Shown: one piece after another, positions 51,096 to 59,815 of the stretch | Layout of the letters: each line of letters starts with the position of its first letter | Position numbering within the stretch: position 1 is the first letter of the stretch | Source: Actinomycetota bacterium | Lineage (GTDB): Bacteria; Actinomycetota; Acidimicrobiia; Acidimicrobiales; Microtrichaceae | NCBI GenBank assembly: GCA_016703525.1 | Contig: JADJBW010000004.1 | Location: 1-64,000, forward strand | DNA: 64,000 nucleotides | Reading direction: 5' to 3' | Notes under the pieces: model-generated | What the model saw: the letters and a program-made list of their open reading frames with translations, nothing else | Told to the model about the DNA's origin: nothing | Database searches by the model: none | Translations under genes and position numbers: made by a program

Positions 51096-53149
51096 CGGTA
51101 CTCCTTGTGGATGGTCAGGACAAGGTCGGCAAATTCGGCATCAAGCTCATCGACACGGTCATCGGGTTCCCACGGGCTGGACCCTCGTCGAAGCAGCCAC
51201 GCCGCGAACAGCGCAACCAGACAGGCGAGCAACGGCACGAGGAGGACCCGGACCGGGCTGAACAGGTGGGCGAGCAGTCGGTGATCGAACGCGTCCGGAG
51301 TGGCGTGACGAAGCGTCATGGCGGGCCGGACCAACCCATCGGCCGTCGCGACGGACTCGAGCGCCAAGATCGCGTCCGATGAGGAGCTTCTCATCCCGGA
51401 ACGGCCGGACGACACCACGCGGTCCACGACCAGGCGGGCGCCGAGCGGCTGCACGGTGCGGTCGAACGACGCGCGAATCACTCCGCGATCCGACAGCGGC
51501 TCCGCCTGCCAGATCGGCTCCCGCACCGATGCGAGCGTCCTGCCACCGCGGACAAGTCGAATCCTCAGATCGTCGAGGCTCGGTTGCGTGTCGCGGGCAA
51601 CGCGGAACGTCACGACGTTCACCGGTTCCGCCGAATCGATGACCTCGGAGCGGTAGGAATCGCCGCCCGCCAGATAGAGCGGCTCCTCCGTGGGGAAGGC
51701 TCCGTACCCGAGGTCCCACCGTGCGACGCCATCGCGGCTCGCGATGACGCCGGCGGCGACGAGTGCGACCGTGGCCCCAGCGAAGGTGACCCCTCCGACG
51801 GACACCATCAGCCGAAGCGGTGCGACGCGTTCGCGCGAGATGCGAAGCCGAGGCGACCAGTGACGCGCGGCGAGGGCCACGACCGACACCACCATCGCGG
51901 ACGAGATCGTCGCCGCAAGCACGTTGAATCCGGGCACGTGGGAGGTCAGCCACCATTGCGTACCCCCGACGGTCAGGCGGCGGGAGATGGAGTACACGAA
52001 GATTCCCGCGAGCCAGTCGTACGACAGCAGATGCCAGGCGACCCCGAGGCCCATTGCGGCGTGAAGCCCAACAGCGATCCGCTCGTCGGTCGCAATCACC
52101 AGCAGGATCGCAACGAGCGCCCACACCAACAGGTGGGTGATGATCCCGCCGGTCGTCGTGATGAGCAGGACCGACCCGATCGTCCACGGTCGTACCCGGG
52201 CCGCCGGATTCGGCCCGGCCGCCATCCATACGGTGAGCGCGACGAGCGCCATGAGCCCGAATTGCGCCGCCCACAGGCCGGAGGCCGTGGACACGCCCGG
52301 GCCGCTGAACAGCATGTCGAACTCGAATCGGACGAGCACGTTCGCCCGCAGGAACGGGTCGACGACATAGGGCATCGCCAGACCGGCCTGCAGCGCTGCC
52401 GCGATCAGCAGGACCCGGGTGCGCGCACGTACGGTGAGCCGTCGATCTCGACTCACGACGACGACGAAGGGCAACAGCAGAACGATCGGCAGCAGCTTCG
52501 TGCCCCACGCACCCACCGCGATCACGGCCGCCGCGGCGGCATACGAGCGGGTGATCGCCCGTTCGGAGACCGCCGTTTCGGCCCTGGTCAGCAGCGCGAG
52601 CGCCGCCATGATCGCGGCGATCGTCCAGGTGTCGGGCATGCCCTGACCCCAGGTGAAGTACATCAATGGGGTCGTCGCCCACGCTGCGTACCCCAGAAGG
52701 CGCTTGCGTCGCGGACCGAGGAGCGCTCCGATCGACCACAGGATGATGAGCTCAGGAACCAGGTAGCTGAGCTTGTAGGCGAACAGCTCGCCCTGGTGGA
52801 ACGCATGACCATCGGGCCGGTCGCCGAGATGGATCAGTCCGAGCTGGTCGCCGATCGCCATCGGAACCGCGCCGACGGCGACGCCGAGGTAGCCCTGAGC
52901 GAGGCTCAACGATCGGATGCCACCGAGGGGAATCGGATCGCCGTCTGAGTTGGCAACGATGTCGCGATAGGGGGTCGCCGAGCCCGTCGCGACGAACGAC
53001 GAGCCCCATGCGAGGGTCCGAGCATCCGCGTTGTCGGTCGTGGTGGCGATCCAGAGCCGGAGTCCGAATCCGAGCGCGAGCAACGCCACCACGACACGGG
53101 TCGCTGACGATGTCGACGGGCCACCGAGGCTGCGCTGCGATTCCTGCAC
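51092..53149 (-). CDS. Polytopic membrane protein, GT-C glycosyltransferase-like
   Basis: 685 residues with about eleven membrane helices (VVVALLALGFGLRLWIATTT; PELIILWSIGALLG; LLPIVLLLPFVVVV; LVWALVAILLVIAT) and a ~170-residue external domain before the last helix (CLVALFAAWLLRRG). The early DNADARTLAW segment lies where GT-C lipid-linked sugar transferases have their Asp. This plan fits polyprenyl-phosphate-sugar-dependent mannosyltransferases, but I see no decisive motif. Overlaps the LAFTG protein gene, which may be its product or substrate; a GT2 gene is divergent. Confidence 0.7.
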   Translation of the reverse strand: MQESQRSLGGPSTSSATRVVVALLALGFGLRLWIATTTDNADARTLAWGSSFVATGSATPYRDIVANSDGDPIPLGGIRSLSLAQGYLGVAVGAVPMAIGDQLGLIHLGDRPDGHAFHQGELFAYKLSYLVPELIILWSIGALLGPRRKRLLGYAAWATTPLMYFTWGQGMPDTWTIAAIMAALALLTRAETAVSERAITRSYAAAAAVIAVGAWGTKLLPIVLLLPFVVVVSRDRRLTVRARTRVLLIAAALQAGLAMPYVVDPFLRANVLVRFEFDMLFSGPGVSTASGLWAAQFGLMALVALTVWMAAGPNPAARVRPWTIGSVLLITTTGGIITHLLVWALVAILLVIATDERIAVGLHAAMGLGVAWHLLSYDWLAGIFVYSISRRLTVGGTQWWLTSHVPGFNVLAATISSAMVVSVVALAARHWSPRLRISRERVAPLRLMVSVGGVTFAGATVALVAAGVIASRDGVARWDLGYGAFPTEEPLYLAGGDSYRSEVIDSAEPVNVVTFRVARDTQPSLDDLRIRLVRGGRTLASVREPIWQAEPLSDRGVIRASFDRTVQPLGARLVVDRVVSSGRSGMRSSSSDAILALESVATADGLVRPAMTLRHATPDAFDHRLLAHLFSPVRVLLVPLLACLVALFAAWLLRRGSSPWEPDDRVDELDAEFADLVLTIHKEYR

Positions 53150-53264
53150 CCTCGTTCATCGGCCGGCCGCCGCCCGGGCTTGAGCCATCGGCGGCCCTCG
53201 AAGGCTGGCGTTCGCAAACCCGCAATTCCTACAGCCTCGAACGGGATCTGCCGAACCTCAGGGC

Positions 53265-54350
53265 GTGCCAGCCACGAACCCCGGTGCCCACGGCATCGAT
53301 CTCTCGATGGTCGTTCCGAACTTCCAGTCCGGCGATCGGCTCCGCGAGTTCCTTCCGCATCTCGAGGACGAGCTCGCCAAGGCCCGGCTCCGCTACGAGA
53401 TCATCGTCGTCGACGATGCATCGACCGACGGCTCCGCCGACGGTGTCGAAGGTGAGCACGTCCTGGTCGTACGCCACCCGCGAAATACCGGCAAGGGCGG
53501 TGCGTTGCGCACCGGCTTCGGAGAGGCGTCCGGCCGCCTGATCGGCTTCATCGACGGCGACGGACAATACGGACCCGACGCCCTCGGCGCGATGTCGCAT
53601 CTCTGCGATGCGGGCTGGGACCTCGTTGTCGGGCAACGGTTCGATCCGGGTGCCCGCGTTCGGTATTCGGCGTCGCGAACGATGCGTTCGCGAATGATGC
53701 TCGGCCTCGTCCACCTGTTGGTCGATCCGACCCTGTCCGAGACCCAGGCCGGAATCAAGGTGATTCGAGGCGACCTCGTGAAACAGGTGCTGCCACACCT
53801 GCGATGCAACGGCTTTGCGATCGACGTGGAGTTGATGGCGTGGGCCAAGCAGCTCGGGTACCGGCGCCACGCGGTTCATCCTGTCGCCTTCCAACATGAC
53901 GGCCGCTCAACCGTGACGCTCCGCCGCGGCATCGGCGCGCTCGCGTCGTTGATCGAGATTCGTCGACGGCTTCCCACCAAACCACGGATCCACCTGCGAC
54001 GGATGCCGGAGTCGCGCCGCGAACGCCGAGTGATCGAGCTCGCCGCGCATGCACAACGGCTCGCCGCTCTCGGCGGTTCGAGGGAGACAGCGGCGGCCGA
54101 GTTGCGCGCTCGCGCAACCGACCCCCGAGATCTGGAAGCCGCTCGTCGGCTTCTGCGCGGTCGGCCGGCACGGTCGGCCGGCGTGTGGTCGATCAACGAC
54201 GTCGAACAGCTGTTGGCGATCGCGCTCGACCCCGACCTCGTGCCGTTGCACCCGCCGACGGACCGCCACGAGCCGGGCGCGTGCCACGCGCCCTTGCCCC
54301 TCGCACACGGTCCGGCGGACGTCGTCACGAGCGCTGCCACACTCGGCTGA
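53265..54350 (+). CDS. GT2-family glycosyltransferase (polyprenyl-phosphate sugar synthase-like)
   Basis: GTG 53265. GT-A fold: DLSMVVPNFQSGDRLREFLP, YEIIVVDDASTDGSADGVEG, RNTGKGGALRTGFGEASGRL and GFIDGDGQYGPDAL, where the nucleotide-sugar motif is DGD; later QAGIKVIRG and GFAIDVELMAWAKQLGYRR. These are the marks of dolichol/polyprenyl-phosphate mannose or glucose synthases. The last ~110 residues are an extra helical tail of unknown role. It would supply the lipid-linked sugar used by GT-C enzymes such as the divergent neighbour. Confidence 0.88.
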   Translation: MPATNPGAHGIDLSMVVPNFQSGDRLREFLPHLEDELAKARLRYEIIVVDDASTDGSADGVEGEHVLVVRHPRNTGKGGALRTGFGEASGRLIGFIDGDGQYGPDALGAMSHLCDAGWDLVVGQRFDPGARVRYSASRTMRSRMMLGLVHLLVDPTLSETQAGIKVIRGDLVKQVLPHLRCNGFAIDVELMAWAKQLGYRRHAVHPVAFQHDGRSTVTLRRGIGALASLIEIRRRLPTKPRIHLRRMPESRRERRVIELAAHAQRLAALGGSRETAAAELRARATDPRDLEAARRLLRGRPARSAGVWSINDVEQLLAIALDPDLVPLHPPTDRHEPGACHAPLPLAHGPADVVTSAATLG

Positions 54351-54368
54351 GGCCTAACTAAACAGCGA

Positions 54369-54397
54369 TTACTTCGTGGGGCTCGAACCGCTATCCT
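54369..54397 (+). promoter_or_regulatory. Promoter of the esterase lipoprotein gene
   Basis: TTACTT (54369-54374), 17-bp spacer, TATCCT (54392-54397), 34 bp before ATG 54431, with GAGGAGGG as ribosome site. Confidence 0.6.
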
Positions 54398-54430
54398 GAA
54401 CTCGTTGTTGGGGATCCGAGGAGGGACACC

Positions 54431-55354
54431 ATGAGGATTCGACGTTTCGCCGCGCTTGGCGCGCTGGCGGCGACCTTGGCCACCGTTGCGTGCAGCCCGC
54501 CGCCCACCACGCCGACGACCACCCGAGAGCGCGTCGATCTGCCGAGCGAGTGCCCTGACGGCGCTCCGACCGTGGCGCCAACGTCGGTTCGAGCGCTCAA
54601 CCGCAGCTCGCGCCTCATCGCGCCCGCCAACTATCAGCCGGGCGTGAAGTACCCGCTGCTCGTCAGCCTGCATCCGTTCGTACTCGACGGCGAGGCGTGG
54701 GAGAACTACTCCGGGCTCGGCGCCGCGGCCTCCACTCGCGGCTACTGGGTCTTGGTCCCGACGGGATCGCAGCCCGGCCCGCGGTGGGCCGTGCCGGGCG
54801 GCCTCGATACCAAGATCGACGACATCGCGTGGATCGAGGCGCTCATCCAAAGCACCGCCCACACCGTGTGCGTCGACGGCGGCCGGGTGTTCGCAGCCGG
54901 GTTCAGCGCCGGGGCAGCCATGTCCGTCGGCCTCTCGTGCGAGCTGCCCTGGCGATTCACGGCGATCGCGGCCTCGGGCGGTTCGAACCTCACGTCGCTG
55001 TGCCCCGACTCGGATCCGGTCGATGCGCTCATTCTCCACGGCTCGGCCGACGGGTGGGCGCCGGTGACCGGCAGCGAGCAGGTCTTCGCCACGCCGATGG
55101 GCCTGCACGTCGATCGAGTCGTCGAGACCTTTGCCCACCGCAATGGCTGCGCGTCCGCTCCGACCGTTGTCACCCTCACCTCGACCACCACCGCCGATCG
55201 CTACACCTGCGACGGGCACCGGCTCGAATACAGGAGGATGCGCGGCGCGGGGCACACTTGGGCCGGAGCGAGCTTCCCGCTGGACCCGATCACGGGCCCC
55301 ACGGATCGCACCTTCTCCGCGACCACAGAGGTCTTGGACTTCTTCGACCAGTAA
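54431..55354 (+). CDS. Lipoprotein esterase of the PHB depolymerase/feruloyl esterase family
   Basis: Lipoprotein signal peptide MRIRRFAALGALAATLATVACS with lipobox Cys. Alpha/beta hydrolase: LLVSLHPFVLDGEAWE, nucleophile Ser in FAAGFSAGAAMSVGLSC, Asp in LILHGSADGWAPV and His in MRGAGHTWAG. This is the LpqC/PHB depolymerase plan; it splits extracellular polyester or aromatic esters. A few bases before the lhgO start. Intact. Confidence 0.87.
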   Translation: MRIRRFAALGALAATLATVACSPPPTTPTTTRERVDLPSECPDGAPTVAPTSVRALNRSSRLIAPANYQPGVKYPLLVSLHPFVLDGEAWENYSGLGAAASTRGYWVLVPTGSQPGPRWAVPGGLDTKIDDIAWIEALIQSTAHTVCVDGGRVFAAGFSAGAAMSVGLSCELPWRFTAIAASGGSNLTSLCPDSDPVDALILHGSADGWAPVTGSEQVFATPMGLHVDRVVETFAHRNGCASAPTVVTLTSTTTADRYTCDGHRLEYRRMRGAGHTWAGASFPLDPITGPTDRTFSATTEVLDFFDQ

Positions 55355-55363
55355 GGACATCCC

Positions 55364-56575
55364 GTGGGTGACACCGATGTCGTCGTCGTCGGAGCCGGCA
55401 TCGTCGGCCTGGCAGCGGCATACTCGATCCAACAGCAACTCCCCGGCGCCACGGTGGTGGTGATCGACAAGGAGGAGCGTGTTGCCGCACACCAGACCGG
55501 CCACAACTCCGGTGTCATCCACTCGGGGATCTACTACCCGCCGGGGTCGAACAAGGCGACGATGGTCCGCCACGGGCGCGAGTTGCTCTTCGAGTACTGC
55601 GAACGGCACGACATCGCGACCGACCTCTGCGGGAAGGTGATCGTCGCGACCCGTGCCGACGAGCTGGAGCGACTCCGTTCGCTCCAGGAGCGCGCCTCAC
55701 AGCATGGGCTGGAGACCGAGTGGTTCGGCCCCGCGCAGCTGCGCGAACGCGAGCCGCACGCCGACGGCATCGGAGCACTGAACGTCCCGGCAGCCGGCAT
55801 CACCGACTACAAGGCGATGTGCCGCGCTCTCGCCGCCGACATCGAGGCCGCAGGCGGCCAGGTGCGGTTCGCCACGCGGGTCGAATCGATCGACGAGACG
55901 GCCGGCGGCGCCAGAGTCCATCTCGAGGGCGGCGGCCGTCTCGACGCGGCGTGGCTCGTGAACTGTGGCGGGCTGCACTCGGATCGTGTCGCCCAGGCGG
56001 CCGGGCACCACACCGAGGCGCGCATCATGCCCTTCCGCGGCGAGTACTACGAGCTCACGCCGAGTGCTCGCGGGCTGGTGAAACACCTGATCTACCCCGT
56101 GCCCGACCCGCGCTTCCCCTTCCTGGGCGTGCACTTCACGCGGATGATCGACGGCGAGATCCATGCCGGGCCCAACGCCGTGGTGGCCTTGGCACGCGAG
56201 GGATACACCTGGCGGATCGCCAACCGGGTCGATCTGTGGGAGATGGCACGCGACCCCGGTTCGTGGAAGCTGGCCAAGAAGTACTGGCGCACCGGCGCGG
56301 CCGAGATGTACCGATCGCTGTCGAAGGCAGCGTTCGTGAAGGCGCTCCAGCGTCTCGTTCCCGAGGTCACCGCCGACGACCTGGTGCGCAGCGGCGCGGG
56401 CATCCGGGCCCAGGCCATCCGGTCGGACGGCACGCTGGTCGACGACTTCGAGTTCGTGGACGGCCGCCGTTCCGTGCACGTCGTGAATGCACCGTCGCCC
56501 GCCGCAACGGCCAGCCTGGCCATCGGCGAGTCGATCGCGGCACGCCTCCTCGCCCGCCGCGAGTCGTCCGACTGA
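55364..56575 (+). CDS. lhgO: L-2-hydroxyglutarate oxidase
   Basis: GTG 55364. 403 residues. FAD-binding VVVVGAGIVGLAAAYSIQQQ, then HQTGHNSGVIHSGIYYPPGS (the LhgO signature HNSGVIH-G-YY-PGS), CGKVIVATRADELERL, IMPFRGEYYELTPSARGLVK, HLIYPVPDPRFPFLGVHFTR and AGIRAQAIRSDGTLVDDF. Oxidises L-2-hydroxyglutarate to 2-oxoglutarate. Intact; followed by a terminator. Confidence 0.93.
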   Translation: MGDTDVVVVGAGIVGLAAAYSIQQQLPGATVVVIDKEERVAAHQTGHNSGVIHSGIYYPPGSNKATMVRHGRELLFEYCERHDIATDLCGKVIVATRADELERLRSLQERASQHGLETEWFGPAQLREREPHADGIGALNVPAAGITDYKAMCRALAADIEAAGGQVRFATRVESIDETAGGARVHLEGGGRLDAAWLVNCGGLHSDRVAQAAGHHTEARIMPFRGEYYELTPSARGLVKHLIYPVPDPRFPFLGVHFTRMIDGEIHAGPNAVVALAREGYTWRIANRVDLWEMARDPGSWKLAKKYWRTGAAEMYRSLSKAAFVKALQRLVPEVTADDLVRSGAGIRAQAIRSDGTLVDDFEFVDGRRSVHVVNAPSPAATASLAIGESIAARLLARRESSD

Positions 56576-56588
56576 ACCCGAAAACGGG

Positions 56589-56618
56589 ACGAGGGCCCCA
56601 GGGGGGAGGGGCCCTCGT
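56589..56618 (+). terminator. Terminator after lhgO
   Basis: ACGAGGGCCCC (56589-56599) pairs with GGGGCCCTCGT (56608-56618), 8-nt loop, 13 bp after the stop. Confidence 0.85.
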
Positions 56619-56724
56619 CGTCGCTCGACGCTCGGGGGGCAAGCGTCGGCGACTGCCCTGCGCGGAGGGGGATCCGCTGACAGGACGTCTTGATGAACGC
56701 CCGAAGGCGTCGATGTCTTCCCGA

Positions 56725-57069
56725 TCAGGCGGTGCGGGCCGGCTTGGCAGCGACCTTCGCTGCGGCCTTGCGAACCGGGGCCTTGCGGTCGAGCACCTTG
56801 TCGGTCAGAGGCGCAGCGGCCTTGGCGATGGCCAGGGCGATGTCCTTCTGGGTGTCGATGAGCTGCTTCGCGAACCGGTACTGGTTGTCGATGACTTCCT
56901 TCGGCGTCGGGATCTGCTCGGCGAAGGGGATGGCAGGCACGTTCGGCACGCGCTCCGAAACGAAGTCGACGACAGCGCTGACACCGGTGGTGACGGGCTC
57001 CTTGGTCTGGGCGAGCAGGTCGACGACCTGACCCTGGACATCGGTGAGCTTCTCGAGAACGACAGTCAT
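56725..57069 (-). CDS. Small helical protein with Lys/Ala/Pro tail (phasin/HBHA-like)
   Basis: MTVVLEKLTDVQGQVVDLLA start at 57069; the upstream in-frame extension lies within its leader. 114 residues, two amphipathic helices (PVTTGVSAVVDFVSERV; QYRFAKQLIDTQKDIALAIA), then a basic tail (RKAPVRKAAAKVAAKPARTA). This plan is shared by actinobacterial granule-associated phasins and by HBHA adhesins. The nearby esterase of the PHB depolymerase family slightly favours a granule role. Own promoter with repeated operator-like sites. Confidence 0.65.
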   Translation of the reverse strand: MTVVLEKLTDVQGQVVDLLAQTKEPVTTGVSAVVDFVSERVPNVPAIPFAEQIPTPKEVIDNQYRFAKQLIDTQKDIALAIAKAAAPLTDKVLDRKAPVRKAAAKVAAKPARTA

Positions 57070-57124
57070 GGGCGGTTCCTTCCGAACGGGGCCCCTCGCG
57101 TCGGTGTGGGGCTTCAAGGTGATG

Positions 57125-57159
57125 TGCTAACTCTAGCAAGCAGATGCTAACTCCGTCAA
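57125..57159 (-). promoter_or_regulatory. Promoter of the phasin-like gene with two operator-like repeats
   Basis: Minus strand: TTGACG (57154-57159), 18-bp spacer, TAGAGT (57130-57135). GAGTTAGCA occurs twice in direct orientation, at 57145-57153 and 57125-57133, exactly 20 bp apart (two helix turns), overlapping the promoter; AGCATCTGCT between them is a small palindrome. This looks like a repressor site. Confidence 0.65.
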
Positions 57160-57244
57160 TCGCACTCGCGGGTGCCGTCGGTCACAGCCGTTCCCGCACC
57201 GGCGCGTACGATGACACCGGCGCTGCCGGAGGGAGAGGTTCACG

Positions 57245-58822
57245 ATGACACCGACGCGACGACGCTGGGTGTTGGCGACGCTCAGCGCCGCAGGCGTCAT
57301 CATCGCCAACAGCGCCGGAATCGCAGTCGGCGACGACGGGGTCGGGTACACCGCCATCGCCGACAGCCTCTCATCGGGCCGGGGACTCGGCTACTTCCTC
57401 GAGCGCCCCGTCACCATCTGGCCACCGACCTGGCCGACGCTCATGTCGATCGTCGACCGGATCTCGCCGCTCGGGGCCGAGGGCGCCGCAATCGCGCTCA
57501 ACGCATTCACCGCCGTCGTCGTCGTGGTGCTGGCCGACCTCCTCTTGTCTCGCCACATCCGTTCGGAACGCGTGGTCTGGCTGGGGTCCTCCGTCGTGGC
57601 GCTGGGTGCCTCCAGCATGCTGTTCGGACATCTCCTCATGACCGACTTCGCCTTCAGTGCCGTGGTGCTGGCGCTGCTCCTCGTGCTGCCGGGCGTGCGT
57701 GGCGACCATCCGCTGCGCGCGCTGCTCGGGTCGGCCGGCCTGGTCTGGGTCGGATTCTCCATTCGGTATGCCGGAATCGCGCTCGTCGCGAGCGGCGCGT
57801 TGTGGCTGCTCGCCGAACGCGGCCGACCGTTCACCCGCCGCCTCGCCAACGCCGCCGTCTTCTCGGGCGCCTCGGTGATCGTTCCCGCCCTTTGGGTCCT
57901 CCGAAACCGATCGGTCGACGGCACGGCGTTGGGGGTGCGCTACTCGTCGTCCCGAGGGCTCCTTCCCAACGTCGCCGACACGCTCGCGACCGTCGGCAAC
58001 TTCCTGATCCCCGGCGTCGCGATCGAAACGCGGTCACTGTGGGCGCTCATCGGCCTCGCGGGGACCGCCGCCGTGGCAGTCGCGGCGCTCGCGGTCGCCG
58101 GCGGACGGCCCGGAGCGCTCGCCGGACCGGACGGTCAGATTGCGTCGTTCATCGGTTCGCCGATTGGGCTGATCGCCGTCCACGCGACGACCTACCTCGT
58201 GTACATGGTCTACGCCCGAACGACCACCGGGCTGAACCGGCTCGACTTCCGGCTCCTCAATCCCGCGTACCTGCCCTTGGTCGCGCTCGGTCTCGTGATC
58301 GCCGATCGCGCCTCGGCGCTGCGCGTGGACCCGCGCGCAGGCCGATCGCTCATCGGGCGGGCCGCGCCCGTCGCGGTCGTCTCTTGGGCGGTGCTCAACG
58401 TTGCCGTCGGCGTGGGCATGGTCGGCTGGTTCACCACCGACCCCGACGTGTTCGAGGGCAACTACAACGGTCGGTCCTTCGACGAGGCGCGCACCTCCGA
58501 CGCCCTCGACGTGATCCCTCCCGATTGCCAGGTCGTTTCGAACCTCCCGAACGCCCTGTACGAGGCGGGCATCGAGGCGACGTGGAGTCCACGCCTCACC
58601 GGCCTCGAATCCGACGACACGGTCGACGACCTGCGCCAACTCGAGCGGAGGCTGCGCGCACCTCACCACCGAGACGTGTGCCTCGTGTGGTTCGACATGC
58701 AGCCGCGGTACGGCCACCTCGCGCCGCTGGAAACACTCCAGAAGACGTTCCGCCTCGTGGAGATCCGCGACGATGCGCCGGTGCGGTTGTACCGCGTCGA
58801 GTCCCGCCGCGCAGCGGCGTGA
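57245..58822 (+). CDS. Polytopic membrane protein, GT-C glycosyltransferase-like
   Basis: 525 residues, GGAGGGAGAGG ribosome site, ten or so helices (VLATLSAAGVIIANSAGIAV; LNAFTAVVVVVLADLLLS; AVVLALLLVLPGV). The first loop has GDDGVGYTAIADSLSSGRGL, where GT-C (ArnT/PMT-like) enzymes carry Asp before a D-Y-A--L-SG motif, and the C-terminal ~110 residues form a soluble domain (CQVVSNLPNALYEAGIEATW). Probably a lipid-linked sugar transferase; substrate unknown. Intact. Confidence 0.75.
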   Translation: MTPTRRRWVLATLSAAGVIIANSAGIAVGDDGVGYTAIADSLSSGRGLGYFLERPVTIWPPTWPTLMSIVDRISPLGAEGAAIALNAFTAVVVVVLADLLLSRHIRSERVVWLGSSVVALGASSMLFGHLLMTDFAFSAVVLALLLVLPGVRGDHPLRALLGSAGLVWVGFSIRYAGIALVASGALWLLAERGRPFTRRLANAAVFSGASVIVPALWVLRNRSVDGTALGVRYSSSRGLLPNVADTLATVGNFLIPGVAIETRSLWALIGLAGTAAVAVAALAVAGGRPGALAGPDGQIASFIGSPIGLIAVHATTYLVYMVYARTTTGLNRLDFRLLNPAYLPLVALGLVIADRASALRVDPRAGRSLIGRAAPVAVVSWAVLNVAVGVGMVGWFTTDPDVFEGNYNGRSFDEARTSDALDVIPPDCQVVSNLPNALYEAGIEATWSPRLTGLESDDTVDDLRQLERRLRAPHHRDVCLVWFDMQPRYGHLAPLETLQKTFRLVEIRDDAPVRLYRVESRRAAA

Positions 58823-59321
58823 CCACGAGCCTCAGCGCCCGCACGCGAAACCGCCACACCCCCGTGCGAAGTGCGAGAGAACCCGGTGCGTGCCGGAGGC
58901 CGCCCGTACGGCCAGTCCAGCTCGGCATCCAACGGTTCGCGACATGCGACGGATGGGTATGGCGGTCTCCGTGGCGGGCCTCGGGGTCACACCCCACGCC
59001 GAGGTGTGTCTGAGGCCCGTTGATCGTGTGCTCCCTACGGAGGCGATCGTTCAACTCGTGTTGCACTCGACATCTGGCGCAACCCCCCTTCGGCTGTCCG
59101 GATGATCTCGATGGTCGGCGGGCGACTCGGGCCCGGCACCTGCCACTCTGCCGCCGTTGCCAGCACCTGTCAATGCAACAGATGGACATATCTCTGGGAG
59201 AGATGACCCGGAACGGTGGGGATCGTCGCACGGTCGACCGGAGGCTCGCCGAGCCGCCATGACATCCGTCGAACCACACGAGAACCCTGAGCCGGGGCGA
59301 CACGGCCGCAGTGTCCACCGG
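58823..59321. other. Intergenic region of ~500 bp without a gene; compound stem at 58976-59018
   Basis: No frame with credible coding use. It holds a structured stretch: outer stem GGGCCTC (58976-58982)/GAGGCCC (59012-59018) enclosing a perfect hairpin GGGGT-CAC-ACCCC (58983-58995). It could terminate the upstream gene or be part of a small RNA. The rest shows nothing I recognise. Confidence 0.5.
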
Positions 59322-59327
59322 TAGCGT
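59322..59327 (+). promoter_or_regulatory. -10 box, leaderless type, for the cNMP-binding protein
   Basis: TAGCGT, 6 nt (TCGACC) before ATG 59334. Confidence 0.45.
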
Positions 59328-59333
59328 TCGACC

Positions 59334-59756
59334 ATGTCGCACGACCGCTACCTCGAACACCTCCGACGCGTGCAGCTGTTCAGCTCGTGCTCGACGCGCG
59401 AGCTCCAGCGGATCGCCCGGGTGGTCGACGAGATCGATGTCGACGCAGGCCGCGTGCTCACCACCGAGGGCATGATCGCCCACGAGGCGTTCATCATCGT
59501 TTCGGGCGAGGCGAGCGTGTCGATCCAGGGCACCGATGTGGCCACGCTGGGGCCCGGTCAGCAGTTCGGTGAACTCGCGCTCCTCGATGGCGGACCTCGC
59601 ACCGCAACGGTCGTCGCAACCTCCCCCATGACGTTGCTCGTCATGACCCATCAGGCGTTCATGTCGCTGCTCGACGACGTGCCCGGGCTCGCCCGCAGGG
59701 TGCTCGCGTCGATGGCGGCGAGGTTGCGCGAGGCCGACGCACACGTCTTCGGCTGA
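59334..59756 (+). CDS. Single-domain cyclic-nucleotide-binding protein
   Basis: 140 residues: only the CRP-type sensor domain. LRRVQLFSSCSTRELQRIAR, then the phosphate cassette PGQQFGELALLDGGPRTATV with the Glu and Arg that bind cAMP, and a C-terminal helix (RRVLASMAARLREADAHVFG). No DNA-binding domain. It may sense cAMP and act on a partner such as the following reductase, 59 bp downstream. Confidence 0.9.
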   Translation: MSHDRYLEHLRRVQLFSSCSTRELQRIARVVDEIDVDAGRVLTTEGMIAHEAFIIVSGEASVSIQGTDVATLGPGQQFGELALLDGGPRTATVVATSPMTLLVMTHQAFMSLLDDVPGLARRVLASMAARLREADAHVFG

Positions 59757-59802
59757 GCGCCGAGAGGGCCCCGACAGTTACGCCCCGAACGGCCCCAACG
59801 AG

Positions 59803-59808
59803 TACGTT
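59803..59808 (+). promoter_or_regulatory. -10 box, leaderless type, for the iron-sulfur reductase
   Basis: TACGTT, 7 nt before ATG 59816. Confidence 0.4.
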
Positions 59809-59815
59809 GGCGGCC

